A stretch of DNA of 64,000 nucleotides, from positions 992,001 through 1,056,000 of the forward strand of contig NZ_CP028561.1 in the NCBI RefSeq assembly GCF_002165255.2, read 5' to 3'. The DNA is from Acinetobacter sp. WCHA45. Its GTDB lineage: Bacteria; Pseudomonadota; Gammaproteobacteria; Pseudomonadales; Moraxellaceae. This document shows, in pieces, positions 1 to 8,387 of the stretch (its first letter is position 1; each line of letters begins with the position of its first letter). A program made the position numbers and the translations under genes. Below the pieces are notes generated by a model that saw nothing but the letters and a program-made list of their open reading frames with translations, had not been told where the DNA came from and did no database searches.

Positions 1-139
1 CTCAGTTTTATGTTTGTGCTTAGATTTTAATTTAAATAGCTAGGTAGAGTGGTTCTTAATCTTTTCTAATCATGATCTGTATAAAATCAAAAGCCAATCA
101 TCGAATCGAATGACTGGCTTTGATTGAAACAATATATGA

Positions 140-678
140 TCAATCGTTATTGGTGCTGTTTCTAAGCCCAAGTATTTGACTCGTTGCCACTCCGGCAGTC
201 ATGGAGCCATTTACATTTAAAGCCGTACGACCCATATCAATTAACGGTTCAATCGAAATCAGCAAAGCCACTAAAGTAACTGGTAATCCCATTGCTGGTA
301 ATACAATTAAAGCAGCAAAAGTTGCACCGCCACCAACACCTGCGACACCAATTGAACTCAGTGTAACGATTGTTACCAGTTGCGCTATCCATAAGGGCTC
401 AAGAGGATTAATTCCTACTGTAGGCGCTACCATAACCGCAAGCATAGCTGGGTATAAACCAGCACAACCATTTTGACCTATTGTTGCTCCAAATGATGCT
501 GAAAAAACTGGCGATGCCTTCTGGAACACCCAATTGTTTATGTCGCACTTCAAGTTTTACTCTGCCATCATACCGATCAGTACTTTTTTAGAAAGACTCC
601 AATCTTGTCGGTAGCTAAAAAATAATCCTGCAATCAACAAGAAAAAACAATAATATTCAATAAAATTAAGATATTCAC
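140..678 (-). pseudogene. Decayed TcyP-type sodium:dicarboxylate (cystine) symporter
   Basis: Remnant of a DAACS-family membrane symporter, closest in wording to the L-cystine transporter TcyP. The last ~130 codons keep the family motifs [27 protein letters not shown] and [17 protein letters not shown] plausible original start is the GTG at 678, preceded by AGGATAACC. From it one can read hydrophobic N-terminal pieces, including AGLFFSYRQDWSLSKKVLIG, typical of the first helix of this family. This N-terminus then joins directly to [16 protein letters not shown] near the C-terminus, so most of the middle of a protein of over 400 residues is missing. Frameshifts are also seen in runs of T (sense strand), for example at about 511-516. 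Internal deletion plus frameshifts make it non-functional. TcyP rather than another DAACS member is inferred. Confidence 0.8.
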
Positions 679-977
679 AATAGGTTATCCTGATTGATAT
701 TTCAGGGGGATATCTCTAGAAAATAATGATTCAGATTCTATTATTCGGCGCCCATGAAGCTTAATCCTTCCTATGACTATACTTAATCTAAAAAAATAAA
801 AAGGAATTTCAAGACTAGAAAAAATAATGATGATTTTTTCTTCTGAAATACATGAAAAATATTTTAATTTTTTAAAAAGAATGATTTGCTTTGAATTAGA
901 TCTTTAAGTCCTGATTTTTGTGCTGAAAAAATAATCAGTGTGTATGAATTATATAGTGATTTTATATGTTCAAAATA

Positions 978-1012
978 AAAACAGCTTATTAATACAAATA
1001 AGCTGTTTTTAA
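978..1012 (-). terminator. Rho-independent terminator of trpG
   Basis: An inverted repeat, AACAGCTTATT / AATAAGCTGTT, is followed by a T-rich run on the minus strand, 17 bases past the trpG stop codon. The rest of the 679-1026 gap is AT-rich and shows no gene I can support. Confidence 0.85.
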
Positions 1013-1026
1013 ATAAAACTTAGTAA

Positions 1027-1611
1027 TTAAGCGTAAATATCTAAGAAGTTTTTAAAAATTTGATGACCATGTTCGCTCAAAATAGATTCGGGATGGAACT
1101 GAACGCCTTCAACAGGAAGTGTTTTATGTTTCACACCCATAATTTCTTCAATTGTGCCATCTGTTTGGTTCGTCCAGCACGTCACCTCTAGACATTCTGG
1201 CAACGTTTCTTGCTCAATTACTAATGAGTGGTAACGTGTAGCAGCAAACGGGGAAGGTAAATGACTAAAAATTCCTTTGTCACTGTGATGCATATCAGAT
1301 AAACGACCATGCATAACCGTTTTAGCACGGATAATCTTGCCACCAAATGCCTGCCCAATCGCTTGATGCCCAAGACAGACACCCAATAAAGGAATTTTAC
1401 CCGCAAAATGGTTAATTGCAGGAATAGAAATTCCTGCTTCACTTGGTGAGCAAGGACCTGGGCCTATAACCAAGTATTTTGGCTGCCATCGTTCAATGTC
1501 CTCTAATGTCACTTGATCATTACGAACAACTTTTACTTCCTGATTCAACTCGCCAAAGTACTGAACGATGTTGTAGGTAAAAGAATCGTAGTTGTCGATC
1601 ATCAGAATCAT
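1027..1611 (-). CDS. trpG: Anthranilate synthase component II / PabA-type glutamine amidotransferase
   Basis: Class I glutamine amidotransferase subunit of 194 residues, the usual length. It hydrolyses glutamine and passes ammonia to the chorismate-binding subunit (TrpE, and in many bacteria also PabB). Visible features are the N-terminal [14 protein letters not shown], the oxyanion region GPGPCSP, the nucleophile Cys79 in [11 protein letters not shown], and His173/Glu175 in QFHPES, which complete the triad. The ATG start has AAAGG eight bases upstream. In Acinetobacter trpG is classically followed by trpD and trpC. Here a terminator follows at once and the next locus is a dead symporter, so the gene stands alone. 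TrpG and PabA cannot be told apart by sequence, and one amphibolic subunit may serve both folate and tryptophan synthesis. Confidence 0.92.
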   Translation of the reverse strand: MILMIDNYDSFTYNIVQYFGELNQEVKVVRNDQVTLEDIERWQPKYLVIGPGPCSPSEAGISIPAINHFAGKIPLLGVCLGHQAIGQAFGGKIIRAKTVMHGRLSDMHHSDKGIFSHLPSPFAATRYHSLVIEQETLPECLEVTCWTNQTDGTIEEIMGVKHKTLPVEGVQFHPESILSEHGHQIFKNFLDIYA

Positions 1612-1965
1612 GACTTTAACCTTTTGAAAAATAATTGCTTTATTGAGCTGTTAATGTGATTACTCTATTCTAAAGTTATATTTCTTTAGGATTTATTGAA
1701 GCTTAAAGGAATATGTTGAAAATAGAGAAGAATAATCATAACAAAAACAAATGATCAATGTTGAATATTTCAATTACCCGATGTTTAGCTAGATTTAATT
1801 ACTTAATGAAAGAAATCGTGTTTAAAAATCAGAATAAACTTAATAAATTTAAAGGTTTGAGTAAAAATATACAAAGTGAACCAAAAGTCTAAATGAATTG
1901 ATTGGAATGAAGTTCAAAAGAATGATATAAAAAGCGAATTTATGCTAACTCATGATAGTGTAAAT

Positions 1966-1982
1966 TGCACTACATTAGTTCT
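1966..1982 (+). promoter_or_regulatory. Candidate NtrC site 1 upstream of glnA
   Basis: TGCACTACATTAGTTCT matches 10 of the 14 defined positions of the enterobacterial NtrC consensus (TGCACCA-N3-TGGTGCA). Its centre lies 30 bases (about three helical turns) before site 2. This is a motif match only. Confidence 0.5.
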
Positions 1983-1995
1983 CTGTTATATGTTT

Positions 1996-2012
1996 TGCAC
2001 CACTTTGGTTCG
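1996..2012 (+). promoter_or_regulatory. Candidate NtrC site 2 upstream of glnA
   Basis: TGCACCACTTTGGTTCG has a perfect left half and matches 12 of 14 consensus positions. It is the best of the three NtrC-like sites in the 613-base trpG-glnA gap. Confidence 0.6.
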
Positions 2013-2046
2013 TTATGTCTATTTTGGGGACGAGCTGAGATCGGAA

Positions 2047-2063
2047 TGTTTAAATATGGTGCA
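2047..2063 (+). promoter_or_regulatory. Candidate NtrC site 3 upstream of glnA
   Basis: TGTTTAAATATGGTGCA has a perfect right half-site TGGTGCA and a poor left half (10 of 14 overall). It lies between the two stronger sites and the sigma-54-type promoter, as weaker NtrC sites do at enterobacterial glnA. Confidence 0.4.
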
Positions 2064-2158
2064 TTTGTGAAAGCAAACATTATAGTGGACATAGGACATG
2101 GAGCTTAAAGCATTTTTTCTGCAAAGAATTTCAATGTTTTAGGTATGCTTTACAATTG

Positions 2159-2176
2159 TTGGTATGATAATTGCTA
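2159..2176 (+). promoter_or_regulatory. Sigma-54-type promoter of glnA
   Basis: TTGGTATGATAATTGCTA has GG at 2161-2162 and GC at 2173-2174, separated by exactly ten bases. This is the defining -24/-12 spacing of RpoN promoters. Transcription would start near 2185, about 55 bases before the glnA start codon. Together with the three NtrC-like sites upstream it suggests nitrogen-regulated, enhancer-driven expression. Confidence 0.65.
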
Positions 2177-2240
2177 ATTATATATCAACAACTAACACGC
2201 ACTTAACAAGTGCATAAAAATTTCATTGGAGCAAATGAGC

Positions 2241-3650
2241 ATGGCGAACAAGGTCCTTCAACTCATCAAAGAAAGTGGCGCAAAATGGGTCGATTTTCGC
2301 TTTACTGATACTAAGGGTAAAGAGCAACACGTAACTTACCCAGCTGACACAATTGATGAAGATACATTTGAAGACGGTAAAATGTTTGATGGTTCTTCAA
2401 TCGCTGGTTGGAAAGGCATTGAAGCTTCTGACATGATCTTACGTCCAGATGCTGAAACAGGTTTTCTTGACCCGTTCTTTGCTGAGCCAACAGTTGTTGT
2501 AACTTGTGACGTAATCGAGCCTTCAACTGGTCAAGGTTACGAGCGTGACCCACGTTCGATTGCTCGTCGTGCTGAAGAATATTTAAAATCTACTGGTATC
2601 GGTGATACTGCATTCTTTGGTCCAGAACCAGAATTTTTCGTTTTTGACGAAGTAAAATGGGACATCGACATGTCTGGCGCGCGCCACACATTAATCGCTG
2701 AAGAAGCTGCTTGGTCTACAGGTAAAGACTACGAAGCAGGTAACTCAGGTCACCGTCCACGTGTTAAAGGTGGTTATTTCCCAGTTCCTCCAGTTGACTC
2801 TCATCAAGACATGCGTGCTGAAATGTGTGCACGTATCGAAGACATCATGGGTCCTGGTCGTGTAGAAGTACATCACCACGAAGTTGCTTCTTGCCAATTA
2901 GAAATTGGTGTGAGCTTCAACACTATGGTTCGTAAAGCGGACGAAGTTCAGCAGTTCAAATATGCAGTTTGGAACGTTGCTCATCAATATGGCAAAACAG
3001 CGACATTCATGCCTAAGCCAATGGTAGGTGATAACGGTTCTGGTATGCACGTTCATATGTCTATCTCTAAAGATGGCAAGAACTTGTTTGCTGGTGATGA
3101 ATATGCTGGTTTATCTGAAATGGCATTGTTCTTCATTGGTGGTATCATCAAGCACGCTCGTGCCTTGAATGCAATCACGAACCCAGGTACAAACTCTTAT
3201 AAGCGTTTAGTTCCACACTACGAAGCTCCGATTATGCTTGCTTACTCAGCACGTAACCGTTCTGCTTCTATCCGTATTCCTTACGTTTCTAGCCCTAAAG
3301 GCAAGCGTATCGAAGCACGTTTCCCAGATCCATTAATGAACCCATACTTAGGTTTTGCTGCATTGTTAATGGCTGGTCTTGATGGTATCCAAAACAAGAT
3401 CCATCCAGGTGAAGCTGCTGACAAGAACTTATATGACCTTCCTCCTGAAGAAGAAGCAAAAATCCCAACAGTTGCTCATAACTTAGAAATGGCAATTGCT
3501 GCACTTGAAGCGGATCACGAGTTCTTATTGAAAGGTGGTGTATTCACTAAAGAAATGCTTGATGCATATATCGAACTTAAAACTGAAGATGTACGTCGTC
3601 TTAATACGACTACTCACCCAGTTGAATTTGATATGTACTACAGCCTGTAA
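2241..3650 (+). CDS. glnA: Glutamine synthetase, type I
   Basis: ATP-dependent ligation of ammonia to glutamate in the cytoplasm, the entry point of nitrogen assimilation. I choose the ATG at 2241 because GGAG lies nine bases upstream; this gives 469 residues, the same length as the E. coli enzyme. An ATG at 2235 and a TTG at 2226 are also in frame, but the TTG overlaps the ribosome-binding site. Family motifs include FDGSSIAGW, the metal-binding [10 protein letters not shown] and [15 protein letters not shown], and ATP-binding [16 protein letters not shown]. The Tyr in NLYDLPPEE, near residue 398, is the usual adenylylation site, so GlnE/GlnB control is likely. The gene ends in its own terminator and appears monocistronic. 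Confidence 0.98.
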   Translation: MANKVLQLIKESGAKWVDFRFTDTKGKEQHVTYPADTIDEDTFEDGKMFDGSSIAGWKGIEASDMILRPDAETGFLDPFFAEPTVVVTCDVIEPSTGQGYERDPRSIARRAEEYLKSTGIGDTAFFGPEPEFFVFDEVKWDIDMSGARHTLIAEEAAWSTGKDYEAGNSGHRPRVKGGYFPVPPVDSHQDMRAEMCARIEDIMGPGRVEVHHHEVASCQLEIGVSFNTMVRKADEVQQFKYAVWNVAHQYGKTATFMPKPMVGDNGSGMHVHMSISKDGKNLFAGDEYAGLSEMALFFIGGIIKHARALNAITNPGTNSYKRLVPHYEAPIMLAYSARNRSASIRIPYVSSPKGKRIEARFPDPLMNPYLGFAALLMAGLDGIQNKIHPGEAADKNLYDLPPEEEAKIPTVAHNLEMAIAALEADHEFLLKGGVFTKEMLDAYIELKTEDVRRLNTTTHPVEFDMYYSL

Positions 3651-3662
3651 TACATCTAGTTT

Positions 3663-3692
3663 AAAAAAGCTCGCTTCGGCGAGCTTTTTTTT
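3663..3692 (+). terminator. Terminator of glnA
   Basis: A stem AAAAGCTCGC / GCGAGCTTTT with a TTCG tetraloop and a T run follows the glnA stop codon. Confidence 0.95.
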
Positions 3693-3775
3693 ATGTTTTT
3701 GATTCAATTGAAAGTCATACGCTTTTTCCAAAGAAATTCATGTAAACTAGTTGCGATGTTTTTAGTGAGCCAAGC

Positions 3776-4267
3776 ATGCGAAATTTACGACCAAACAGAA
3801 TTAAGGGGCGAGAGATCCCAGCTGAATTAAAAAAATGGTTGTATGCATCTGGTTCTCTCACTCAGCAATTGACTGATTTGGGTGAGGGGGCATTTCATGT
3901 CGAGCGTCTCAATGAACAGTTTCAACGACTCACTTTTAACGATAGCCAATGGATGCAAATGCCAGCACATCATATTGCATGGGTACGTGAAACGAATCTA
4001 TATGGTAATCAGGCGCAGGCTTGGGTTAAAGCAAAAAGTATTTTTCCAATTTTAAGCCTACACAAGAAAGCTCGATTATTTCGGCATATCCGTAATAAGC
4101 CAATCGGTTGGTTTTTATTTCAACGAACTCATCCAGCTTGTGAAAGAAGGGTTATTTATCTAGAAGAAGGTTGGACTAGACAAAGTTGTTATACTTGGCA
4201 TGGTTGTAAATTTATCGTGCAAGAGACTTTTCTCCCAGCATTTGAGCAGCTTATTCAACAGCATTGA
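3776..4267 (+). CDS. ubiC: Chorismate lyase
   Basis: Converts chorismate to 4-hydroxybenzoate and pyruvate, the first committed step of ubiquinone synthesis. The 163-residue length is normal. Recognisable family features are SGSLTQQL near the N-terminus, the substrate-pocket segment AWVRETNLYG, the AKSIFPILSL stretch, KPIGWFLF, and the C-terminal FIVQETFLPAF. It lies 15 bases before ubiA, whose product uses 4-hydroxybenzoate. The pair is a typical ubiCA operon. Confidence 0.9.
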   Translation: MRNLRPNRIKGREIPAELKKWLYASGSLTQQLTDLGEGAFHVERLNEQFQRLTFNDSQWMQMPAHHIAWVRETNLYGNQAQAWVKAKSIFPILSLHKKARLFRHIRNKPIGWFLFQRTHPACERRVIYLEEGWTRQSCYTWHGCKFIVQETFLPAFEQLIQQH

Positions 4268-4282
4268 CTCTAAGGATTCATC

Positions 4283-5164
4283 ATGGAAACAGTGCAACAT
4301 ACGACTTGGCGACAACGTTTAGAAGCCTATTATTATTTATGCCGCTTTGATAAGCCAATCGGTACAGAATTGGTTTTTTGGCCGACGATGTGGGCTTTGT
4401 GGATTGCTGCAAAAGGGACACCAGATCTTAAAATATTATTGCTTATGATTTTGGGTGTTATTTTTATGCGTGCAGCAGGCTGTGCGATCAATGATTTTGC
4501 TGACCGTAAAGTTGATGCGCATGTTGAACGTACAAAAACACGCCCTTTAGCTACAGGTGTAATTCGTGCTCGCGAGGCTGTTTTTGTATTTTTAGCTTTA
4601 GTTACTGCAAGTGCTATTTTGCTATTTTTCTTGCCGATCGAAACCTTTTATTGGTCATTTGGTGCATTATTTTTAGCGTTTATTTATCCTTTTATGAAAC
4701 GCTTTACCAATTTGCCACAAGTGTTTTTAGGGGCTGCTTTTTCATGGTCAATCCCGATGGCATACACTGCGGTGGGACAAACGCCAGATTTAACCTGTTG
4801 GCTTTTATATTTCGGTAATTTGGCTTGGACAGTCGCTTATGATACACAATATGCAATTACTGATCGTGAATATGATTTGAAAATTGGGGTGAAATCTACC
4901 GCAATTTTATTTGGTAATTACGATATACAGATAATTGGTTTATTACAGTTTATTAGCTTGTTATTAATTGGCTCGGCTTTGTATCTGGAACATATTTTTA
5001 TACCATTTGGAATGGTTGCATTACTTGTTGTTGCAGGAGATTTTGTTTATCAGGCATATAAAACTAAAGATCGAGAACCACAGATTTGTTTCTGGGCATT
5101 CCGTCACAATCGTTGGGTAGGAATGATAATTTTTCTGGGAATCTTTTTGGAATTAATGTCTTAA
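4283..5164 (+). CDS. ubiA: 4-hydroxybenzoate polyprenyltransferase
   Basis: Membrane prenyltransferase that attaches the polyprenyl tail to 4-hydroxybenzoate in ubiquinone synthesis. The 293-residue protein has about eight hydrophobic segments. The two aspartate-rich motifs expected of UbiA are present: NDFADRKVDAHVERT for polyprenyl diphosphate/Mg binding, and DTQYAITDREYDLKIGVKST in the second half. ATG at 4283 follows AAGGATTCATC. It is co-transcribed with ubiC by position. Confidence 0.96.
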   Translation: METVQHTTWRQRLEAYYYLCRFDKPIGTELVFWPTMWALWIAAKGTPDLKILLLMILGVIFMRAAGCAINDFADRKVDAHVERTKTRPLATGVIRAREAVFVFLALVTASAILLFFLPIETFYWSFGALFLAFIYPFMKRFTNLPQVFLGAAFSWSIPMAYTAVGQTPDLTCWLLYFGNLAWTVAYDTQYAITDREYDLKIGVKSTAILFGNYDIQIIGLLQFISLLLIGSALYLEHIFIPFGMVALLVVAGDFVYQAYKTKDREPQICFWAFRHNRWVGMIIFLGIFLELMS

Positions 5165-5267
5165 AATGATTCATTGGTTGAAAAACGTCCTATGTAGGGT
5201 ATTTTTTGTGCATTAATAAAGCAGCATGTAGTTTCGTGTGCAAGAAACAAAGACAAAAGGATATTTT

Positions 5268-5924
5268 ATAAAACGGTCAAAAGTTGCTTTAGCAATGACA
5301 TTCTCTGTTTCAGCCTTATTTTTAACTGCATGTAATGATAATAATGATGATTGTAAACAAATCTTTACGTCTGGTGCGGCTGATATCGCAGATTTAGCAT
5401 ATGGTCGTACTGCGATGTTGGTACCTGCTTGAGTTATCCAGCTCCAGATAGCGCTAATGGCTTACAGGGGAAATTTAAAGCGGGAATTTTAGCTTTCTTA
5501 GCAGACCCTACATATCAAATCATACAGTTTGGTATTGATCTAACTAAATTTAAAGAAGATGTTGTGGTGCAAAATTTCTTAGCGGCGACTCAGCCTGCAA
5601 CCAATGCGACTAAAGAAAAAGTAATTAAGATATCTGTCTTACTTATTCAGGGAGAAAAAGATCAAGCACTATTGCCAGCAGTTACGCAACTGTTAGTTAA
5701 GAATATGAAAGAGAATGCTTTAAAATTCTTTCCATAAGCAGCTTATGATGAAAATTATTTATTAGATATCGTACCAAATGCAACGCATACGCAGGCGATC
5801 ATTTGTAGAAATGCAAAAGCAAGTGGAATTTATTCAAAAATATATGTTAGCAGGTACGAGTATTGTGCTGACTGATGCTCAAAAAGATACGAGTCAAAAC
5901 GCTCAGTGTGCAGGTAAGTTTTAA
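5268..5924 (+). pseudogene. Decayed secreted alpha/beta-hydrolase (lipase-like)
   Basis: Pieces of one exported hydrolase lie in three frames. The first encodes a lipoprotein-type signal (KRSKVALAMTFSVSALFLTAC). The likely start codon is now ATA at 5268, correctly spaced after AAAGGA, which suggests loss of an ATG. That frame ends at 5432; the next piece (YPAPDSANGLQG... to KFFP) ends at 5737 and contains VLLIQGEKDQALLP, typical of the acid-residue region. A further piece reads LLDIVPNATHT, the region of a catalytic His, and the last frame runs to TAA at 5922. No GxSxG nucleophile motif remains, so an internal segment was probably lost. The lipase assignment rests on general fold motifs only. 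Confidence 0.65.
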
Positions 5925-5951
5925 GCTTTTATTTAGATCATAACTTTCAAA

Positions 5952-5982
5952 AAAGAGTCTCTTCATAGAGGCTCTTTTTTGT
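5952..5982 (+). terminator. Rho-independent terminator
   Basis: The hairpin AGAGTCTC / GAGGCTCT (one G-T pair) with a run of six T follows the decayed hydrolase. Confidence 0.8.
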
Positions 5983-6030
5983 TATATTGTTACATTAAGA
6001 TGAGTTGTGTTATTGGGATCTGGATCATTT

Positions 6031-6237
6031 ATGAGTCAACAATCTACTGAAAAGAAGTCAGTACCTTGGTTATTAATGGGTTTGGGCTTGCTCATCCCGA
6101 TCTTTATTATAGGAATGGCTTTCCTAGCTGCAAAAAGTGATGCGGAAACCAAGAAAAAATATGATCAACAACATGCAGAAATTGCAAAGAAATTTGAAAA
6201 ACAGAAAAATGCTGAATCAGCAGTTCAGTCTGAATAA
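6031..6237 (+). CDS. Small single-span membrane protein, unknown function
   Basis: A 68-residue protein. I use the ATG at 6031; a longer in-frame reading from 6007 adds only residues that look like leader. The protein has a short polar N-terminus, one hydrophobic helix (about residues 12-34, with WLLMGLGLLIPIFIIGMAFL), and a highly charged tail rich in Lys, Glu and Gln that could form a short coiled coil. I do not recognise a family. It is isolated between a terminator and a convergent gene. Confidence 0.6.
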   Translation: MSQQSTEKKSVPWLLMGLGLLIPIFIIGMAFLAAKSDAETKKKYDQQHAEIAKKFEKQKNAESAVQSE

Positions 6238-6258
6238 TCCTTAATTAGAAAATTTGAT

Positions 6259-6699
6259 TTATCGAATGTCCATCTGTAATTGTTTTACAGATGGAATTTG
6301 TGTGTAGCGATGCAGTTTGTACCCTGCCTCTAAAAGCATTTGATCGCGTTTTTTGTCTTCTAATTCTTTTCCAATATGACTTGGATCATCAAGTTCGATG
6401 ATTGCCAATACATTCATTTCTTGGTCTAAAATCACGAAATCGGCCACTTTGCGATTGAATTGATTACGAATTTTATAATGATCGCTGGTAATTAAAGCAC
6501 TGAAAGCGACTTGTGTCAGGATGTGATTGTTAGGGAATGCCTGTTGTAGCTTCGTGAACATCTTTGATTCAAATGTGGTAATAACAGGTCGAGCAAAAAA
6601 CTTCTGCTGGGGTAGAAAAGAACGTAGGCAACTAATTAAAAGTAATACTGTGCTAATCAAGCCAATAAGCAAGAAGATAATCTGATTAGATGCAAACAT
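6259..6699 (-). CDS. DUF2726-type membrane-anchored protein
   Basis: About 146 residues from the ATG at 6699. An in-frame extension to 6735 runs into a terminator hairpin and is unlikely. The N-terminus is one transmembrane helix. The rest resembles DUF2726: FESKMFTKLQQAFP, the NHILTQVAFSALI strand, FNRKVADFVILDQ, then IELDDPSH and a basic KKRDQMLLEAGYKLHRY. The spaced D...ELDD...K pattern recalls the PD-(D/E)XK nuclease-like fold ascribed to this family. No activity is demonstrated; the cytoplasmic or membrane role is unknown. Confidence 0.7.
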   Translation of the reverse strand: MFASNQIIFLLIGLISTVLLLISCLRSFLPQQKFFARPVITTFESKMFTKLQQAFPNNHILTQVAFSALITSDHYKIRNQFNRKVADFVILDQEMNVLAIIELDDPSHIGKELEDKKRDQMLLEAGYKLHRYTQIPSVKQLQMDIR

Positions 6700-6720
6700 A
6701 TTTATTATCAATACATGAAT

Positions 6721-6751
6721 AAAAAACCCACTCAATAAGAGTGGGTTTTTA
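6721..6751 (-). terminator. Terminator after the first tRNA-Asn
   Basis: AACCCACTC / GAGTGGGTT stem followed by T-rich sequence on the minus strand, directly downstream of the tRNA gene. Confidence 0.85.
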
Positions 6752-6757
6752 GAATCT

Positions 6758-6833
6758 TGGCTCTCCCACCTGGGCTCGAACCAGGGACCTGCGGATTAAC
6801 AGTCCGTCGCTCTACCGACTGAGCTATGGGAGA
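6758..6833 (-). tRNA. tRNA-Asn (GTT)
   Basis: A 76-base tRNA on the minus strand beginning TCTCCCATAGCTCAG, with anticodon loop CTGTTAA (anticodon GTT), TTCGAGC T-loop and an encoded CCA end. The acceptor ends TCTCCCA and TGGGAGA pair. An identical copy lies 200 bases away. Confidence 0.97.
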
Positions 6834-6993
6834 ATCTGGATAGGCATTCTATGCATGAATAGGGATGTGGTCAAGAGCTGAATACTAAAAAAATTAAATA
6901 TTGATTTGATTGTACTTTTTATCAGCATTTTTATAAATTTAATGGATAGGATACTTTGTTTTTATTAGGAGCTAGGGTGAGTTTCGATCAATA

Positions 6994-7028
6994 AAAAAGC
7001 CCATATCATATTGGATATAGGCTTCTTT
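6994..7028 (-). terminator. Terminator after the second tRNA-Asn
   Basis: An imperfect stem AAGCCTATATC / GATATGGGCTT, followed by a T run on the minus strand, lies just downstream of the tRNA at 7034-7109. Each tRNA copy therefore has its own terminator. Confidence 0.8.
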
Positions 7029-7033
7029 GAATT

Positions 7034-7109
7034 TGGCTCTCCCACCTGGGCTCGAACCAGGGACCTGCGGATTAACAGTCCGTCGCTCTACCGACTGAGC
7101 TATGGGAGA
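7034..7109 (-). tRNA. tRNA-Asn (GTT), second copy
   Basis: Identical over all 76 bases to the tRNA at 6758-6833, with anticodon GTT and an encoded CCA. An open frame starting at 7102 on the other strand overlaps this tRNA; its first part is therefore not a gene. Confidence 0.97.
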
Positions 7110-7344
7110 ATCTGAATGCCATTATAGGCAGCTTTTAAAATCGGTCAAGCTAAAAGTGTCATGTTTCTTTCATTTTTTCACTGTATGCTTTTTATTTGCA
7201 CAATTAGGGCGAAATCGGAAAAATAACTTGAACTTTGATCAGGCTATTGTTAGATTCGAAACAGTAAAGTGTTTAGATTTTTATCTAGACAGTGTGGATT
7301 TAACCCAACTTGCCAGCACTAAAATGGCTAAATCGGAGGTCAAA

Positions 7345-7776
7345 ATGACTATTCTTAGTATTCAATCTATTTTTTCAAATTTATCTTTTTATCAAGATCA
7401 TTATCTTGAAATCATTGAAGATCCTCAGCAGTATTACACATCAGTTGAAAACTGCTTTTTGAATACATTTCCATTTAAGCAACAAGCTTTATTTCTAGGC
7501 GATTTATTGCAACTTTGGTTTGGTGATAAATGGAAAATTCAAAACGCTAAAAATTTATTGACGCAGAAAAATGTATTAACGGTGAATGAGCATTTTCCTT
7601 TGTATTTGTTTCAGCTCGGTGGTGAGCTTATTTTGGGTGCAAATACTGCATTAGCTTGGTCAGTTGCAGAAAATAAAATTGTAGCTGTACAAGTGAAGAG
7701 TATTTGGCAATATGCTGTTTTCAGTCACTTATGCTCACGACCAAAAAACTATCATGAAAATAAAGCGATTGCATGA
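7345..7776 (+). CDS. Hypothetical protein
   Basis: A 143-residue soluble protein. The start is the ATG at 7345, which follows GGAGG by five bases; longer in-frame readings run back into the tRNA gene. It has no signal peptide. The middle contains PFKQQALFLGDLLQLWFGDKW, and the last third has LGGELILGANTALAWSVAE followed by a basic tail. The alternation of short helices suggests an all-alpha domain. I do not recognise the family. No operon partner is present. Confidence 0.6.
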   Translation: MTILSIQSIFSNLSFYQDHYLEIIEDPQQYYTSVENCFLNTFPFKQQALFLGDLLQLWFGDKWKIQNAKNLLTQKNVLTVNEHFPLYLFQLGGELILGANTALAWSVAENKIVAVQVKSIWQYAVFSHLCSRPKNYHENKAIA

Positions 7777-8031
7777 AGTTATAGTAAGCATAAATCTACA
7801 GCATAAAATGAAAGGGCGTATATGTATGTCACTGTATAATTTTTAATATTATCGCCCTTATTTTCGTATCAATCTAAATCAAGCTGATGTGTATGAAGTA
7901 AAAGAAGTAGATTATTTTTTGAAGTATCTTATGAATATAAAATTATGTTGCAGAAATTATTAAATTCAATATTTTTTTTATTTTCTTCTAAAATTAATTG
8001 ATAATAATTTTGAATAAAAGGTAAATTTATA

Positions 8032-8318
8032 ATGAAAGGGCAATGTGTTTGTGGTGAAACCACATTTGAAGTTGAATTAAGCAATCATGACGTACATGCT
8101 TGTCATTGCTCAATTTGTCGTCGACAGACCAGTGGTGTGATTATGACGATTGATGTGAAACAGGGCAGCTTAAATTTTTTTAAAACCAGACCATTTCTCT
8201 ATCTACAATTCATCGGCTTGGGGCGAGCGTGGGTTCTGTAATGCTTGTGGCACAAATTTATTTTGGCGCACTAAAGATCAGAATTATTGCTTTATTTAAC
8301 GCAGAAGCAAAAGAATAA
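8032..8318 (+). pseudogene. Decayed GFA-family (glutathione-dependent formaldehyde-activating) protein
   Basis: GFA-fold zinc protein broken by frameshifts. The first frame gives the Cys motifs CVCGETTFEV and CHCSICRR and runs to a stop at 8241. Shifting frame near 8188 restores DHFSIYNSSAWGERGFCNAC, containing the third conserved Cys pair, then WRTKDQNYC and a stop at 8299. A further shift gives NAEAKE and a stop at 8318. All zinc-binding cysteines survive, but the reading frame does not and the C-terminus is short. A usual start with AAGGT upstream is present. A sequencing error could explain one shift but hardly both. Confidence 0.8.
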
Positions 8319-8344
8319 ATTTTTAGCTGATTCATAAAGACAAA

Positions 8345-8377
8345 AAAAGAAGCTTCATTAAGAAGCTTCTTTTTATC
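8345..8377. terminator. Bidirectional terminator
   Basis: AAGAAGCTTC / GAAGCTTCTT stem with A-rich and T-rich sides. It can serve both the decayed GFA gene and the convergent aminotransferase. Confidence 0.85.
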
Positions 8378-8387
8378 GCAACTCAGA

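Noticed and set aside
201..476. Plus-strand frame opposite the TcyP remnant
   Set aside because: The opposite strand carries clear family motifs; this is its shadow.
6758..7109. Phage attachment site or island between the duplicated tRNA-Asn genes
   Set aside because: Both copies are complete with their own terminators and no integrase or mobile gene is near; it is simple tandem duplication.
7102..7344. 5' part of an open frame beginning inside tRNA-Asn
   Set aside because: It overlaps the tRNA and has no start signal; the gene starts at 7345 after GGAGG.
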